The notes under the pieces: model-generated
What the model saw: the letters and a program-made list of their open reading frames with translations, nothing else
Told to the model about the DNA's origin: nothing
Database searches by the model: none
Translations under genes and position numbers: made by a program
Shown here: in pieces, positions 9,287 through 15,763 of the stretch
How positions within the stretch are numbered: the stretch's first letter is position 1
Layout of the letters: the number at the start of each line of letters is the position of its first letter
NCBI RefSeq assembly: GCF_034479635.1
Contig: NZ_CP140153.1
Coordinates: forward strand, 1,929,501 to 1,993,500
Reading direction: 5' to 3'
Origin: Guyparkeria halophila
Lineage (GTDB): Bacteria > Pseudomonadota > Gammaproteobacteria > Halothiobacillales > Halothiobacillaceae
Length of the DNA stretch: 64,000 nucleotides

Positions 9287-9886
9287 TCAGTCCGCGTCGA
9301 GCAACTGCGCCACCCGGCCCCTCAAGGCGGGCACCACCTCCTCCTCGAACCAGGGGTTGTTTCGAAGCCAGCGGTTGTTGCGCGGACTGGGATGCGGCAG
9401 TGGGAAGTGGGTCGGGGCCAGACGCCGCCAGTCGGCGACCAGGTCGGTCAGGCGCTGGCCGCCCTTGAGTCCCAGGTGCCAGCCCAGCGCGTAACGGCCG
9501 ATGACCACCGTGGTCTCGACCTGCGGCATCGCCTCGAGCAACGGCCGACGCCACGTCGGGGCGCACTCGGGTCGCGGCGGCAGGTCCCCGCCCCGGCCCG
9601 TGCCGGGAAAGCAAAAGCCCATCGGCACGATGGCGATCGACGGGTGGTGATAGAAGGTCTCGCGGTCGATCCCCAGCCAGTCGCGCAAACGATCGCCGCT
9701 GGGATCGTTGAACGGCAGGCCGGTCTCGTGCACCCGCCGCCCCGGCGCCTGCGCAGCGATCAGCAGGCGGGCCTCGCGGCGGGCGATGAACACCGGTCGC
9801 GGCCCGAGCGGCAGCTCGGCCTCGCACAACCGGCAGGCGCGAATCTCGGCCTCGAGTTGCTCGAGTGCGATGGGCTCAGCCGGCAT
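9287..9886 (-). CDS. Uracil-DNA glycosylase family protein (COG1573 type)
   Basis: 199 residues from the ATG at 9886. An upstream extension in the same frame is Trp/Cys-rich nonsense inside the neighbouring gene. Family features: a CRLC pair near residues 12-15, AQAPGRRVHETGLPFNDPSG containing the GxAPG-type active-site loop, VVIGRYAL, and a C-terminal HPSPRNNRW motif that corresponds to the HPS/HPSPRN uracil-binding segment. Only the N-terminal Cys pair of the iron-sulfur ligands is clear. It overlaps the deacetylase gene by 11 bases, so it is probably co-translated with it. The likely role is removal of deaminated bases. Confidence 0.82.
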   Translation of the reverse strand: MPAEPIALEQLEAEIRACRLCEAELPLGPRPVFIARREARLLIAAQAPGRRVHETGLPFNDPSGDRLRDWLGIDRETFYHHPSIAIVPMGFCFPGTGRGGDLPPRPECAPTWRRPLLEAMPQVETTVVIGRYALGWHLGLKGGQRLTDLVADWRRLAPTHFPLPHPSPRNNRWLRNNPWFEEEVVPALRGRVAQLLDAD

Positions 9887-10817
9887 CCCCGTCCAGGGCC
9901 TTGAGGTGAGCGAGCACCGAACTCTCCAGTCCCTCCAGGTCGTAACCGCCCTCCAGCAAGGACACCACCGGCAGGTCGTCGCCACCCGCCGCGGCGATCA
10001 CCTCGCGAGTGATCCAGGCAAAGTCCTCATCCTCGAGAATCCAGCCGCCCAGCGGGTCGTTCTTGTGGGCGTCGAAACCGGCGGAGAACAGCAGCAGTTG
10101 CGGGCGGAAATCGCGCAGCGTCTCGAACCAGACCGAGTCGCGAACCCCTTTACGAAACGCCTTGCCATCGGTCATGTTGGGCAGGCCGATCGGGAAGCAG
10201 TTGTCGGCAATCGGCGGGATGCCCGAGTACGGGTAGTACGGGTGCTGGAAGACCGAGAAAAAACGCACCGCGTCGCTGTTGGCGACGATTTCCTCGGTGC
10301 CGTCGCCGTGATGGACGTCGAAATCGACGATCGCCACCCGCTTCAGCCCGTGATGCCGGATGGCGTAGTAGGCCGCGATCGAGACATTGTTGAACACGCA
10401 GAACCCGCGCGGCTGGCAGGGCCCGGCATGGTGGCCGGGCGGACGGGTGGCGAGAAAGGCACGGCGCTCGGGCCCCGGCAGCACGGCATCGATCGCCGCC
10501 TTGGCCGCCCCCACCACCCGGCGGCTGGCCTCGATGGTGTACTCGTTGAGCGAGGTATCGCCGTCGACCCGCAACGCCTGAAAATCGTTGGGCCCCGGTG
10601 CCTGGCTGAAAATCGCCTCGACATAACGCGGGTCATGGGCAAGCTCATAGTCGCTCTTGTCGCCCAGCGGCGCTTCGACCCGAGTATAGCGCTCGGCCGG
10701 GAAGCGCTCGATCGCCGCCATCACCGCGTCCAGGCGCTCGGGGCGCTCCGGGTGCGGCAGCATGACGTCGTTCTCGTTCTCGTGCTTCCAGCACACCGGA
10801 TGGCTGTAGATGAGCAT
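9876..10817 (-). CDS. Histone deacetylase-family (class II-like) amidohydrolase
   Basis: 313 residues. It shows the zinc deacetylase motifs in order: HPERPERL near residue 22, RPPGHHAG with tandem His129-His130, GFCVFNN, DFDVHHGDGT (Asp165, Asp167, His169-170), and a C-terminal EGGYDLEGL. Bacterial members include acetylpolyamine amidohydrolases and AcuC-like protein deacetylases, and sequence alone does not choose between them. GAGGAA precedes the ATG. It is first of a two-gene unit with the DNA glycosylase. Confidence 0.9.
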   Translation of the reverse strand: MLIYSHPVCWKHENENDVMLPHPERPERLDAVMAAIERFPAERYTRVEAPLGDKSDYELAHDPRYVEAIFSQAPGPNDFQALRVDGDTSLNEYTIEASRRVVGAAKAAIDAVLPGPERRAFLATRPPGHHAGPCQPRGFCVFNNVSIAAYYAIRHHGLKRVAIVDFDVHHGDGTEEIVANSDAVRFFSVFQHPYYPYSGIPPIADNCFPIGLPNMTDGKAFRKGVRDSVWFETLRDFRPQLLLFSAGFDAHKNDPLGGWILEDEDFAWITREVIAAAGGDDLPVVSLLEGGYDLEGLESSVLAHLKALDGDAG

Positions 10818-10873
10818 GGGGCAATTCCTCTTGGGCAGGTCGGCTAGCGTCGATCAAATCAAGCACCCGACCG

Positions 10874-10894
10874 GCCCTTTGTAAAGAAAAGGGC
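10874..10894 (-). terminator. Hairpin between the Usp and deacetylase genes, possible weak terminator
   Basis: A 7-bp stem, GCCCTTT (10874-10880) with AAAGGGC (10888-10894), and a 7-base loop. There is no T tract after it on the minus strand, so termination is uncertain. It could instead be a leader structure of the deacetylase transcript. Confidence 0.35.
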
Positions 10895-10934
10895 GACTGG
10901 ATCGAGTGCCCAACCTAGTAATGCGGCATGGTCG

Positions 10935-11828
10935 TCAGTCGCCGTGAGCACGCACCGTCAGCACGTCCCCCTTCGACTCGCGCAAGATGTGCTGGGCCAC
11001 GCTGCCGAGCAGCAGGTGGCGCAAGCCGGTCTCACCCTGGGTGCCGCAGACGGTCAGATCGGCATGGGCCCTGGTCGCGGCCTCGATCACGGCGGTGCCG
11101 GGGTGGCCGGCAATAATGCGGTAGTCGGGTTCGTGATCGCTGCGCACGCCCATTTCGTGGGCGAACTCGCGCAATCGATCGTAGAGCGCGTCTTCCTGTT
11201 CCTGGCGCAGACGCTCGTAGGTCCCGGCATCGATGTAACTCTCGAACCAGGTCTCGTAGGCATGTACCAGAGTGAACTGCGCCCGCGGCGCCCAGTCGAG
11301 TGCCGCCCGAAGTGCCGCCCGACTTGAGTCGGAGAAATCGACCGCCACGGTCACGTTGTGATAGCTGTGCGTCGGTTCCACCCGGGCGACCAGCACCGGT
11401 ACATTGCCGGCGCGGACCATCTTTTCGGCGGTCGTGCCGATGAACCAGTCACGCACCGCATGGCGCCCGTGAGCGCCCACCACGACCAGACGCGCGCCAA
11501 TGGCCGCGGCCAGCTCACTGACCACGGCCGCCGGCTTGCCCAACCGCGCCTGCACATCCGACTCGGGCGGCTCGATCGCCAGCCGCCCCGCCGCCTCGTG
11601 CAGTTGCGATTTCAGACCGGCAAGCGCCTCACGCAGCAGTTCAGCCCGCAGATCGTCCGGGTCAAGATCGCGGCTCTTGACCACCCACCACAACGGTTCT
11701 TCCTGGATGACGTGCAGTGCGGTCAAAGGGCAGGAACGACGCGCGGCCAACTGTGTCGCTCGGGTCACCGCGATCTCGCTGGCATCGGAGAGGTCACTGG
11801 CAATCAGGATCGGGCAGGTTTCAGCCAT
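10935..11828 (-). CDS. Tandem universal stress protein (UspE-like)
   Basis: 297 residues made of two Usp domains (about 1-148 and 155-297). Each starts with a beta-strand/Asp (ILIASDLSD, VTVAVDFSD) and ends with the ATP-loop pattern: VVGAHGRHAVRDWFIGTTAEKMVRAGNVPVLV in domain 1 and CGTQGETGLRHLLLGSVAQHILRESKGDVL in domain 2. Both loops keep G-2x-G-9x-G(S/T) character, so nucleotide binding is plausible. Such proteins help survival in stasis, oxidative or osmotic stress. It is transcribed away from the DUF1538 operon. Confidence 0.9.
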   Translation of the reverse strand: MAETCPILIASDLSDASEIAVTRATQLAARRSCPLTALHVIQEEPLWWVVKSRDLDPDDLRAELLREALAGLKSQLHEAAGRLAIEPPESDVQARLGKPAAVVSELAAAIGARLVVVGAHGRHAVRDWFIGTTAEKMVRAGNVPVLVARVEPTHSYHNVTVAVDFSDSSRAALRAALDWAPRAQFTLVHAYETWFESYIDAGTYERLRQEQEDALYDRLREFAHEMGVRSDHEPDYRIIAGHPGTAVIEAATRAHADLTVCGTQGETGLRHLLLGSVAQHILRESKGDVLTVRAHGD

Positions 11829-11956
11829 CGGTCGCTCCAGGTATCGGCGTCATCACTGATTAGAAGTTACCATCAGACGAAGAATCTTCACCAGCGTGGC
11901 GACAAGGCCCCGGTGCCCGCACCGTAGCGCTCGCCTTCGCCAGGAGTACGACGGGG

Positions 11957-13486
11957 TTGCGCGAGCTCAAGGCCTTCTGGAACACCCTGCTGCATGCCGG
12001 TCGCAACCTGCTGCCGATCGTGCTGGTGGTCGCCGCGTTCCAGCTGTTCATCCTGCAGTCGGTGCCCGAGGGGCTGGCCGGCATCCTGATCGGTCTGGGC
12101 ATCGTGGTCGTCGGCGTCGCCCTGTTCCTCCAGGGCCTGGAGATGGGGATCTTTCCGATCGGCAAGAGCCTGTCGAACGCCTTTGCCCGACGGGGATCGC
12201 TGCCACTGCTGCTGGCGTTCGGCTTTGCCTTCGGTTTTGCTGCGGTGATCGCCGAGCCGGCCTTGATCGCGGTCGCCGAACAGGCCCAGACCATCAGCCA
12301 GGGGCACATCGATGCGCTGACGTTGCGCCTGATCATCGCCACCTCCGTCGGGCTCGTGGTGGCCGTGGGTGTGCTGCGCACCCTGCTCGGCCTGCCGCTG
12401 CACTGGTTCATGATCGGCGGCTACATCGCCGTGGTCACCGTCACCTGGTTTGCACCGGCCGAGATCGTCGGCCTGGCCTACGATTCGGGCGGCGTGACCA
12501 CCAATATCGTCACCGTCCCGTTGATCGCTGCCCTGGGGATGGGCCTGGCCGCCTCGATCAGTGGCCGCAACGTGCTTTCCGACGGTTTCGGCCTGGTGGC
12601 ACTGGCCGTGATGGTGCCGATGATCACCGTGCAGGCCTACGGCATTTACGTGTTCGAGATCGTCGGTGTCGATCCCGGTAGCGACAGTCTCGATATCGCC
12701 GCGCCGGCAGGCGACCCGTCGGCCGACCTCGACCCCGCCGGGATCCTCACCGGCCTGCTGATCACGATTCGCGACGTGCTGCCGATCATCGCCGCCGTGC
12801 TGTTCTTCCAGCTGGTGATCCTGCGCCAGCGCATTCCGCATCTAAAGCGCGTGGTGATCGGCTTTCTGCTGGTGATCCTGGGACTGTACGCGTTCGTCGT
12901 CGGCCTCAAGCTGGGCCTGTTCCCGATCGGCGAGCGCATGGCGGACCAGCTGATCGCACGCGACAACGTCATCTTCCTGTATCTGTTCGCCTTCGCCATC
13001 GGGTTTGCCACCACCATGGCCGAACCGGCACTGATCGCCATCGGCGACCAGGCCGAGCACGCCGCCCAGGGCCAGATCCGCGCCAGCGTGATCCGGCTGC
13101 TGGTCGCCATGGGGGTGGCCATCGGCATCACGATCGGCGTGCACCGCATACTGGCCGGCGACTCGATCCACTATTACGTGATCGGCGGCTACGCGCTGGT
13201 GATCCTGCTGACGCTCCTGGCCCCGCGCTACATCATCGCCCTGGCCTATGATCTGGGCGGGGTGACCACCTCGGAGGTGACCGTGCCGCTGGTCACGGCA
13301 CTGGGCATTGGGCTGGCCACCCAGATCGAGGGGCGTGATGCGCTGATGGACGGCTTTGGCCTGATCGCCTTCGCCTCGATCTTCCCGATCGTGACCGTGC
13401 TCGGTTACGCCACGATCGCCGAATTGGCCAACCGCTGGCGGGCAAGCCGGCCCTCGCGCCGACCACCGAACGACACATCGACTTAA
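11957..13486 (+). CDS. Double DUF1538 integral membrane protein
   Basis: 509 residues with about 12-14 membrane helices in two homologous halves (about 10-240 and 265-490). Each half repeats GLxxGxFPIGxxM/L, AEPALIA and GYDxGGVTTxxVTVPL-type motifs. DUF1538 proteins are probable ion or small-solute transporters of unknown substrate. The start is TTG at 11957 with AGGAG ten bases upstream. No ATG fits better without losing the first helix. It is the first gene of an operon with a PII-like and a CBS protein (gap 15 bp), so the carrier is probably gated by nucleotides or metabolites through these partners. Confidence 0.88.
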   Translation: MRELKAFWNTLLHAGRNLLPIVLVVAAFQLFILQSVPEGLAGILIGLGIVVVGVALFLQGLEMGIFPIGKSLSNAFARRGSLPLLLAFGFAFGFAAVIAEPALIAVAEQAQTISQGHIDALTLRLIIATSVGLVVAVGVLRTLLGLPLHWFMIGGYIAVVTVTWFAPAEIVGLAYDSGGVTTNIVTVPLIAALGMGLAASISGRNVLSDGFGLVALAVMVPMITVQAYGIYVFEIVGVDPGSDSLDIAAPAGDPSADLDPAGILTGLLITIRDVLPIIAAVLFFQLVILRQRIPHLKRVVIGFLLVILGLYAFVVGLKLGLFPIGERMADQLIARDNVIFLYLFAFAIGFATTMAEPALIAIGDQAEHAAQGQIRASVIRLLVAMGVAIGITIGVHRILAGDSIHYYVIGGYALVILLTLLAPRYIIALAYDLGGVTTSEVTVPLVTALGIGLATQIEGRDALMDGFGLIAFASIFPIVTVLGYATIAELANRWRASRPSRRPPNDTST

Positions 13487-13501
13487 AGAGGACGTACCGC
13501 G

Positions 13502-13849
13502 ATGAGATTTTCCGTACTGGTCGCCATTCTCGCCGAGGACATGGAGGAGAAGGCCGTCGAGGTGGCCAAGGCCGCCGGCGCCGGCGGCGTCACCCTGCTC
13601 AATGGCCGCGGCATCGGTGCCGACGAGAAGAAGACCTTTTTCGGGCTGACCTACGAGGGCAGCCAGTCGGTGTTGCTGTTCGTGCTCGAACGATCCCTGT
13701 CACTCAAGGTGATGAAGGCGCTGACCCGGGAGCTCGAGTTGACCGAACACTCGCGCGGCGTGGTTTTCACCCTGCCGCTCGAGCATATCGCCGGCATCGA
13801 AAACCGCCAGGTAGAACGATTCCAGGAGAACGTGAAAGATGACCTCTGA
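13502..13849 (+). CDS. PII-like signalling protein associated with DUF1538
   Basis: 115 residues. A PII/GlnB ferredoxin-like fold is suggested by AILAEDMEEKAVEVAKAAGAGGVTLLNGRGIG at the start, a shortened T-loop region (ADEKKTFFGLTYEGS), LLFVLERSLSLKVMKAL, and the C-terminal GVVFTLPLEHIAGIE. It lacks the uridylylation Tyr context of GlnB/GlnK. PII-like proteins bind ATP, ADP or other nucleotides and control membrane transporters by direct contact. Here it probably controls the DUF1538 protein encoded just upstream. Its 3' end overlaps the CBS gene by 11 bases. Confidence 0.85.
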   Translation: MRFSVLVAILAEDMEEKAVEVAKAAGAGGVTLLNGRGIGADEKKTFFGLTYEGSQSVLLFVLERSLSLKVMKALTRELELTEHSRGVVFTLPLEHIAGIENRQVERFQENVKDDL

Positions 13850-14249
13850 AACCCGCCCCCGCCTGGTCGGCGACGCGATGGTCCGCGAAGTCGCCACCAT
13901 CTCCCCGATGGCCACCCTGCGTGGGGCCCTGCGCGAGATGCGCCAGAAGCGCGTGAAATCACTGGTGGTCGAGAAGGCCCACCCGCATGACGCCTACGGG
14001 ATACTGACCTACACGTCGATCCTGCGCACCATCGTCGCCGAGGAAGGCGACATCGATCTGGCCAACGTCTACGACGTGATGAGCAAGCCGGCGATCTCGG
14101 TGCCCGAAGGCATGGAGATCAAATACGCCGCCCGCCTGATGGTCTCCCAGTCGATTCGACGCGTGATCGTGCTCCGAAGCGACGAGCTGGTCGGCATCGT
14201 CACCATGAGCGACATCGTCGGATCGATTATGGAACTGGCCGAGCGCTGA
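13839..14249 (+). CDS. Two-CBS-domain protein
   Basis: 136 residues consisting almost wholly of a CBS pair (Bateman module). CBS1 covers about 10-65 (VREVATISPMATLRGALREM) and CBS2 about 75-132 (MSKPAISVPEGMEIKYAARLM, then VGIVTMSDIV). Such stand-alone modules bind adenine nucleotides or other ligands. The 11-base overlap with the PII-like gene shows translational coupling, and the three genes form one transcription unit ending at the terminator just downstream. Confidence 0.9.
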   Translation: MTSETRPRLVGDAMVREVATISPMATLRGALREMRQKRVKSLVVEKAHPHDAYGILTYTSILRTIVAEEGDIDLANVYDVMSKPAISVPEGMEIKYAARLMVSQSIRRVIVLRSDELVGIVTMSDIVGSIMELAER

Positions 14250-14267
14250 GGCACGGACAGGCGAACG

Positions 14268-14297
14268 AAAAAGGCGGACCCGCTCGGGCCCGCCTTT
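14268..14297. terminator. Bidirectional intrinsic terminator
   Basis: A GC-rich stem (AAGGCGG with CCGCCTT, extended by CCC/GGG after one mismatch) is flanked by an A run on the left and T run on the right. It can end both the DUF1538-PII-CBS operon (plus) and the hydrolase gene (minus). Confidence 0.85.
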
Positions 14298-14335
14298 CTG
14301 TCCCCCCGGCCGGATCAGGCCGGTGCAAACTCGGC

Positions 14336-15259
14336 TTACTGCCAACCGATGAACGCGGTAGCGGCATCGGCCGCGTCGTAGAGGAACAGGTCGCGGAACA
14401 TGTGGTCCGCGCCGGAGACGGTGGTCATCTCGACGTGATCGTCCTCGACCCGCTCGGCCATCTTCTCCTCGAGATCGGTGACCGTGTCATCGGCACCGGC
14501 GACCACGACCAGGGTCTCGATCGAGGTCTCACCCAGCACGGTGGGCGTGTCCATGCGCGGGTCCTCGCGGTAGTAGCTGACCACGCTCGAGGCGGCAGCA
14601 CGGGTATCCGGGCAGTAGATGAAGTCCATCTCCATCAGCGCGTCGCCCTTGCCCTCGGCGACCAGTGCCTCGGCCTTGTCCAGCAACGGGGCGAGCGCGG
14701 TGTCGTAGTTCGCCTGATAGTCCTTGGCCTCGTAGCCCTCGGACCAGGTCTGCGGCGCCAGCAGGACCGCCTTTTCGACCATCGGATCGGCCTGGTCGGC
14801 GAGATAACGGGCCACCTGGTTACCACCGCGCGAATGCCCCAGCACGGCGAGCCGCTCGGCCCCCTCGCCCTTGAGCCATTCGGCCCAGGCAGCGATCTCG
14901 TCGACCGCATCCTCGTGCTTGTGACGATGGGTGGAATCGCAGTCGTACATGCCTTCGCGGGCATCCTGGCCGAGACTCAGGTTGATGGCCAGCGAGTTGT
15001 AGCCGGCATCACGCAGCAGTTCCTGCATGCTGCTCATGATCTCCATCTGCCCGTGGGCGAGCGTGCCGTGGACCATCAGCACTACGCCGTCCTCGACCGA
15101 ACTACCGGGCGCCATCTCCATGTACCCGACCAGGGTCATGTCGTCGTGCTCCAGTTCGACCCGGTCGGCGGCCTGCGCAACCGACTGGACCAGGCCGATC
15201 CCACCGATCAGCGGCAGACAGAGGGCCGCCATGGCAAGTCGTTTCAACGTGTTTTTCAT
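14336..15259 (-). CDS. Exported alpha/beta hydrolase
   Basis: 307 residues with a signal peptide (cleavage after AQA, about residue 30). Alpha/beta hydrolase features are HGTLAHGQ (oxyanion region), the nucleophile elbow GHSRGG (Ser143), VVAGADDTV (acid) and SGADHMF (base His). Cysteines at YDCDST and IYCPDT could form a disulfide in the periplasm. The substrate is unknown. AAGGGGAG precedes the ATG. A strong hairpin-T-tract lies 180 bp upstream on the same strand, so the gene needs its own promoter or is controlled by read-through. Confidence 0.82.
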   Translation of the reverse strand: MKNTLKRLAMAALCLPLIGGIGLVQSVAQAADRVELEHDDMTLVGYMEMAPGSSVEDGVVLMVHGTLAHGQMEIMSSMQELLRDAGYNSLAINLSLGQDAREGMYDCDSTHRHKHEDAVDEIAAWAEWLKGEGAERLAVLGHSRGGNQVARYLADQADPMVEKAVLLAPQTWSEGYEAKDYQANYDTALAPLLDKAEALVAEGKGDALMEMDFIYCPDTRAAASSVVSYYREDPRMDTPTVLGETSIETLVVVAGADDTVTDLEEKMAERVEDDHVEMTTVSGADHMFRDLFLYDAADAATAFIGWQ

Positions 15260-15442
15260 TGTTATCTCCCCTTGGTGGACGAGTCATTAGACGTCGATGT
15301 GGGAGTGTAGCCCGCGCCGATCGGTCATGCCCATCCGTATATGCCGCCAAACGATTTTCTGGTCGCCAGCGCTTCCACTAACGCAAACCATCTCGGCAAA
15401 ACCGGCCGAGGGGACGGGACGGCCATGCCTCTTTCGGACAGG
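15260..15442. other. Leader/promoter region of the hydrolase gene
   Basis: No gene is supported here. A possible -10 (TACACT on the minus strand near 15305) lies close to the hydrolase ribosome site, without a clear -35. Confidence 0.4.
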
Positions 15443-15485
15443 CAAAAAAATGGGCAGGTCGCTCCCCGAGGGAACAGACCTGCCC
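15443..15485 (-). terminator. Strong intrinsic terminator
   Basis: A perfect 9-bp stem, GGGCAGGTC (15452-15460) with GACCTGCCC (15477-15485), followed on the minus strand by A and seven T. It is 279 bp past the end of dnaE2 and ahead of the hydrolase gene. Confidence 0.85.
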
Positions 15486-15653
15486 GCAAACTCACCGCAG
15501 GAGGAGTCGATGAAAACGAAGAGGCATCTCAACGCGACTCACCGGCTATGACCGGAACGAGATTCAGGAGTTCCCCGAACGGGTGAATCGCGCCAATGCG
15601 CCGAGTGGAGTGGGATCTGGCTGACTCGATTGCCCCTTCGCCTTCGATTGACG
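15443..15653 (-). ncRNA. Candidate ~210-nt small RNA with an anti-Shine-Dalgarno loop
   Basis: A minus-strand transcription unit is bounded by a promoter (-10 TATACT at 15660-15665) and a strong intrinsic terminator (15443-15485), with no credible open reading frame inside. Just before the terminator, UCAUCG (15508-15513) can pair with CGGUGA (15492-15497), which exposes the ten-base loop ACUCCUCCUG (15498-15507). This loop is complementary to Shine-Dalgarno sequences. The layout (C-rich anti-SD loop, then terminator with U run) is typical of trans-acting bacterial sRNAs. An alternative is a leader/attenuator for the downstream hydrolase gene. Confidence 0.45.
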
Positions 15654-15659
15654 CGGGCC

Positions 15660-15688
15660 AGTATAGCGGCCATTCATGCAAATGCAAA
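15660..15688 (-). promoter_or_regulatory. Minus-strand promoter of the small-RNA candidate
   Basis: TATACT (15660-15665) is spaced 17 bp from TTTGCA (15683-15688). The -10 matches five of six positions and the -35 is weak, suggesting need for or control by a protein bound at the overlapping dyad. Confidence 0.5.
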
Positions 15689-15710
15689 CCCTTCGCATTG
15701 CCGTTTGCAT
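15682..15710. promoter_or_regulatory. Inverted repeat, likely operator
   Basis: ATGCAAAC (15682-15689) and GTTTGCAT (15703-15710) form a perfect 8-bp dyad with a 13-bp spacer. An extra half copy, ATGCAA, is at 15676-15681. One arm contains the -35 of the minus-strand promoter. Confidence 0.5.
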
Positions 15711-15763
15711 GATGTGCCGGTGGCGGGCTAACTGCCCCGTCGTGGACGGCCCGCATCGGTATC

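Noticed and set aside
15287-15532. 81-codon minus-strand frame crossing the terminator hairpin
   Set aside because: It would have to be translated through a strong intrinsic terminator and has no family or ribosome site.
15510-15551. 13-codon ORF after AGGAGGAG on the plus strand (possible leader peptide)
   Set aside because: No downstream plus-strand gene to attenuate and no promoter seen. The same bases fit better as an anti-SD loop on the minus strand, but it is kept as a rival explanation.
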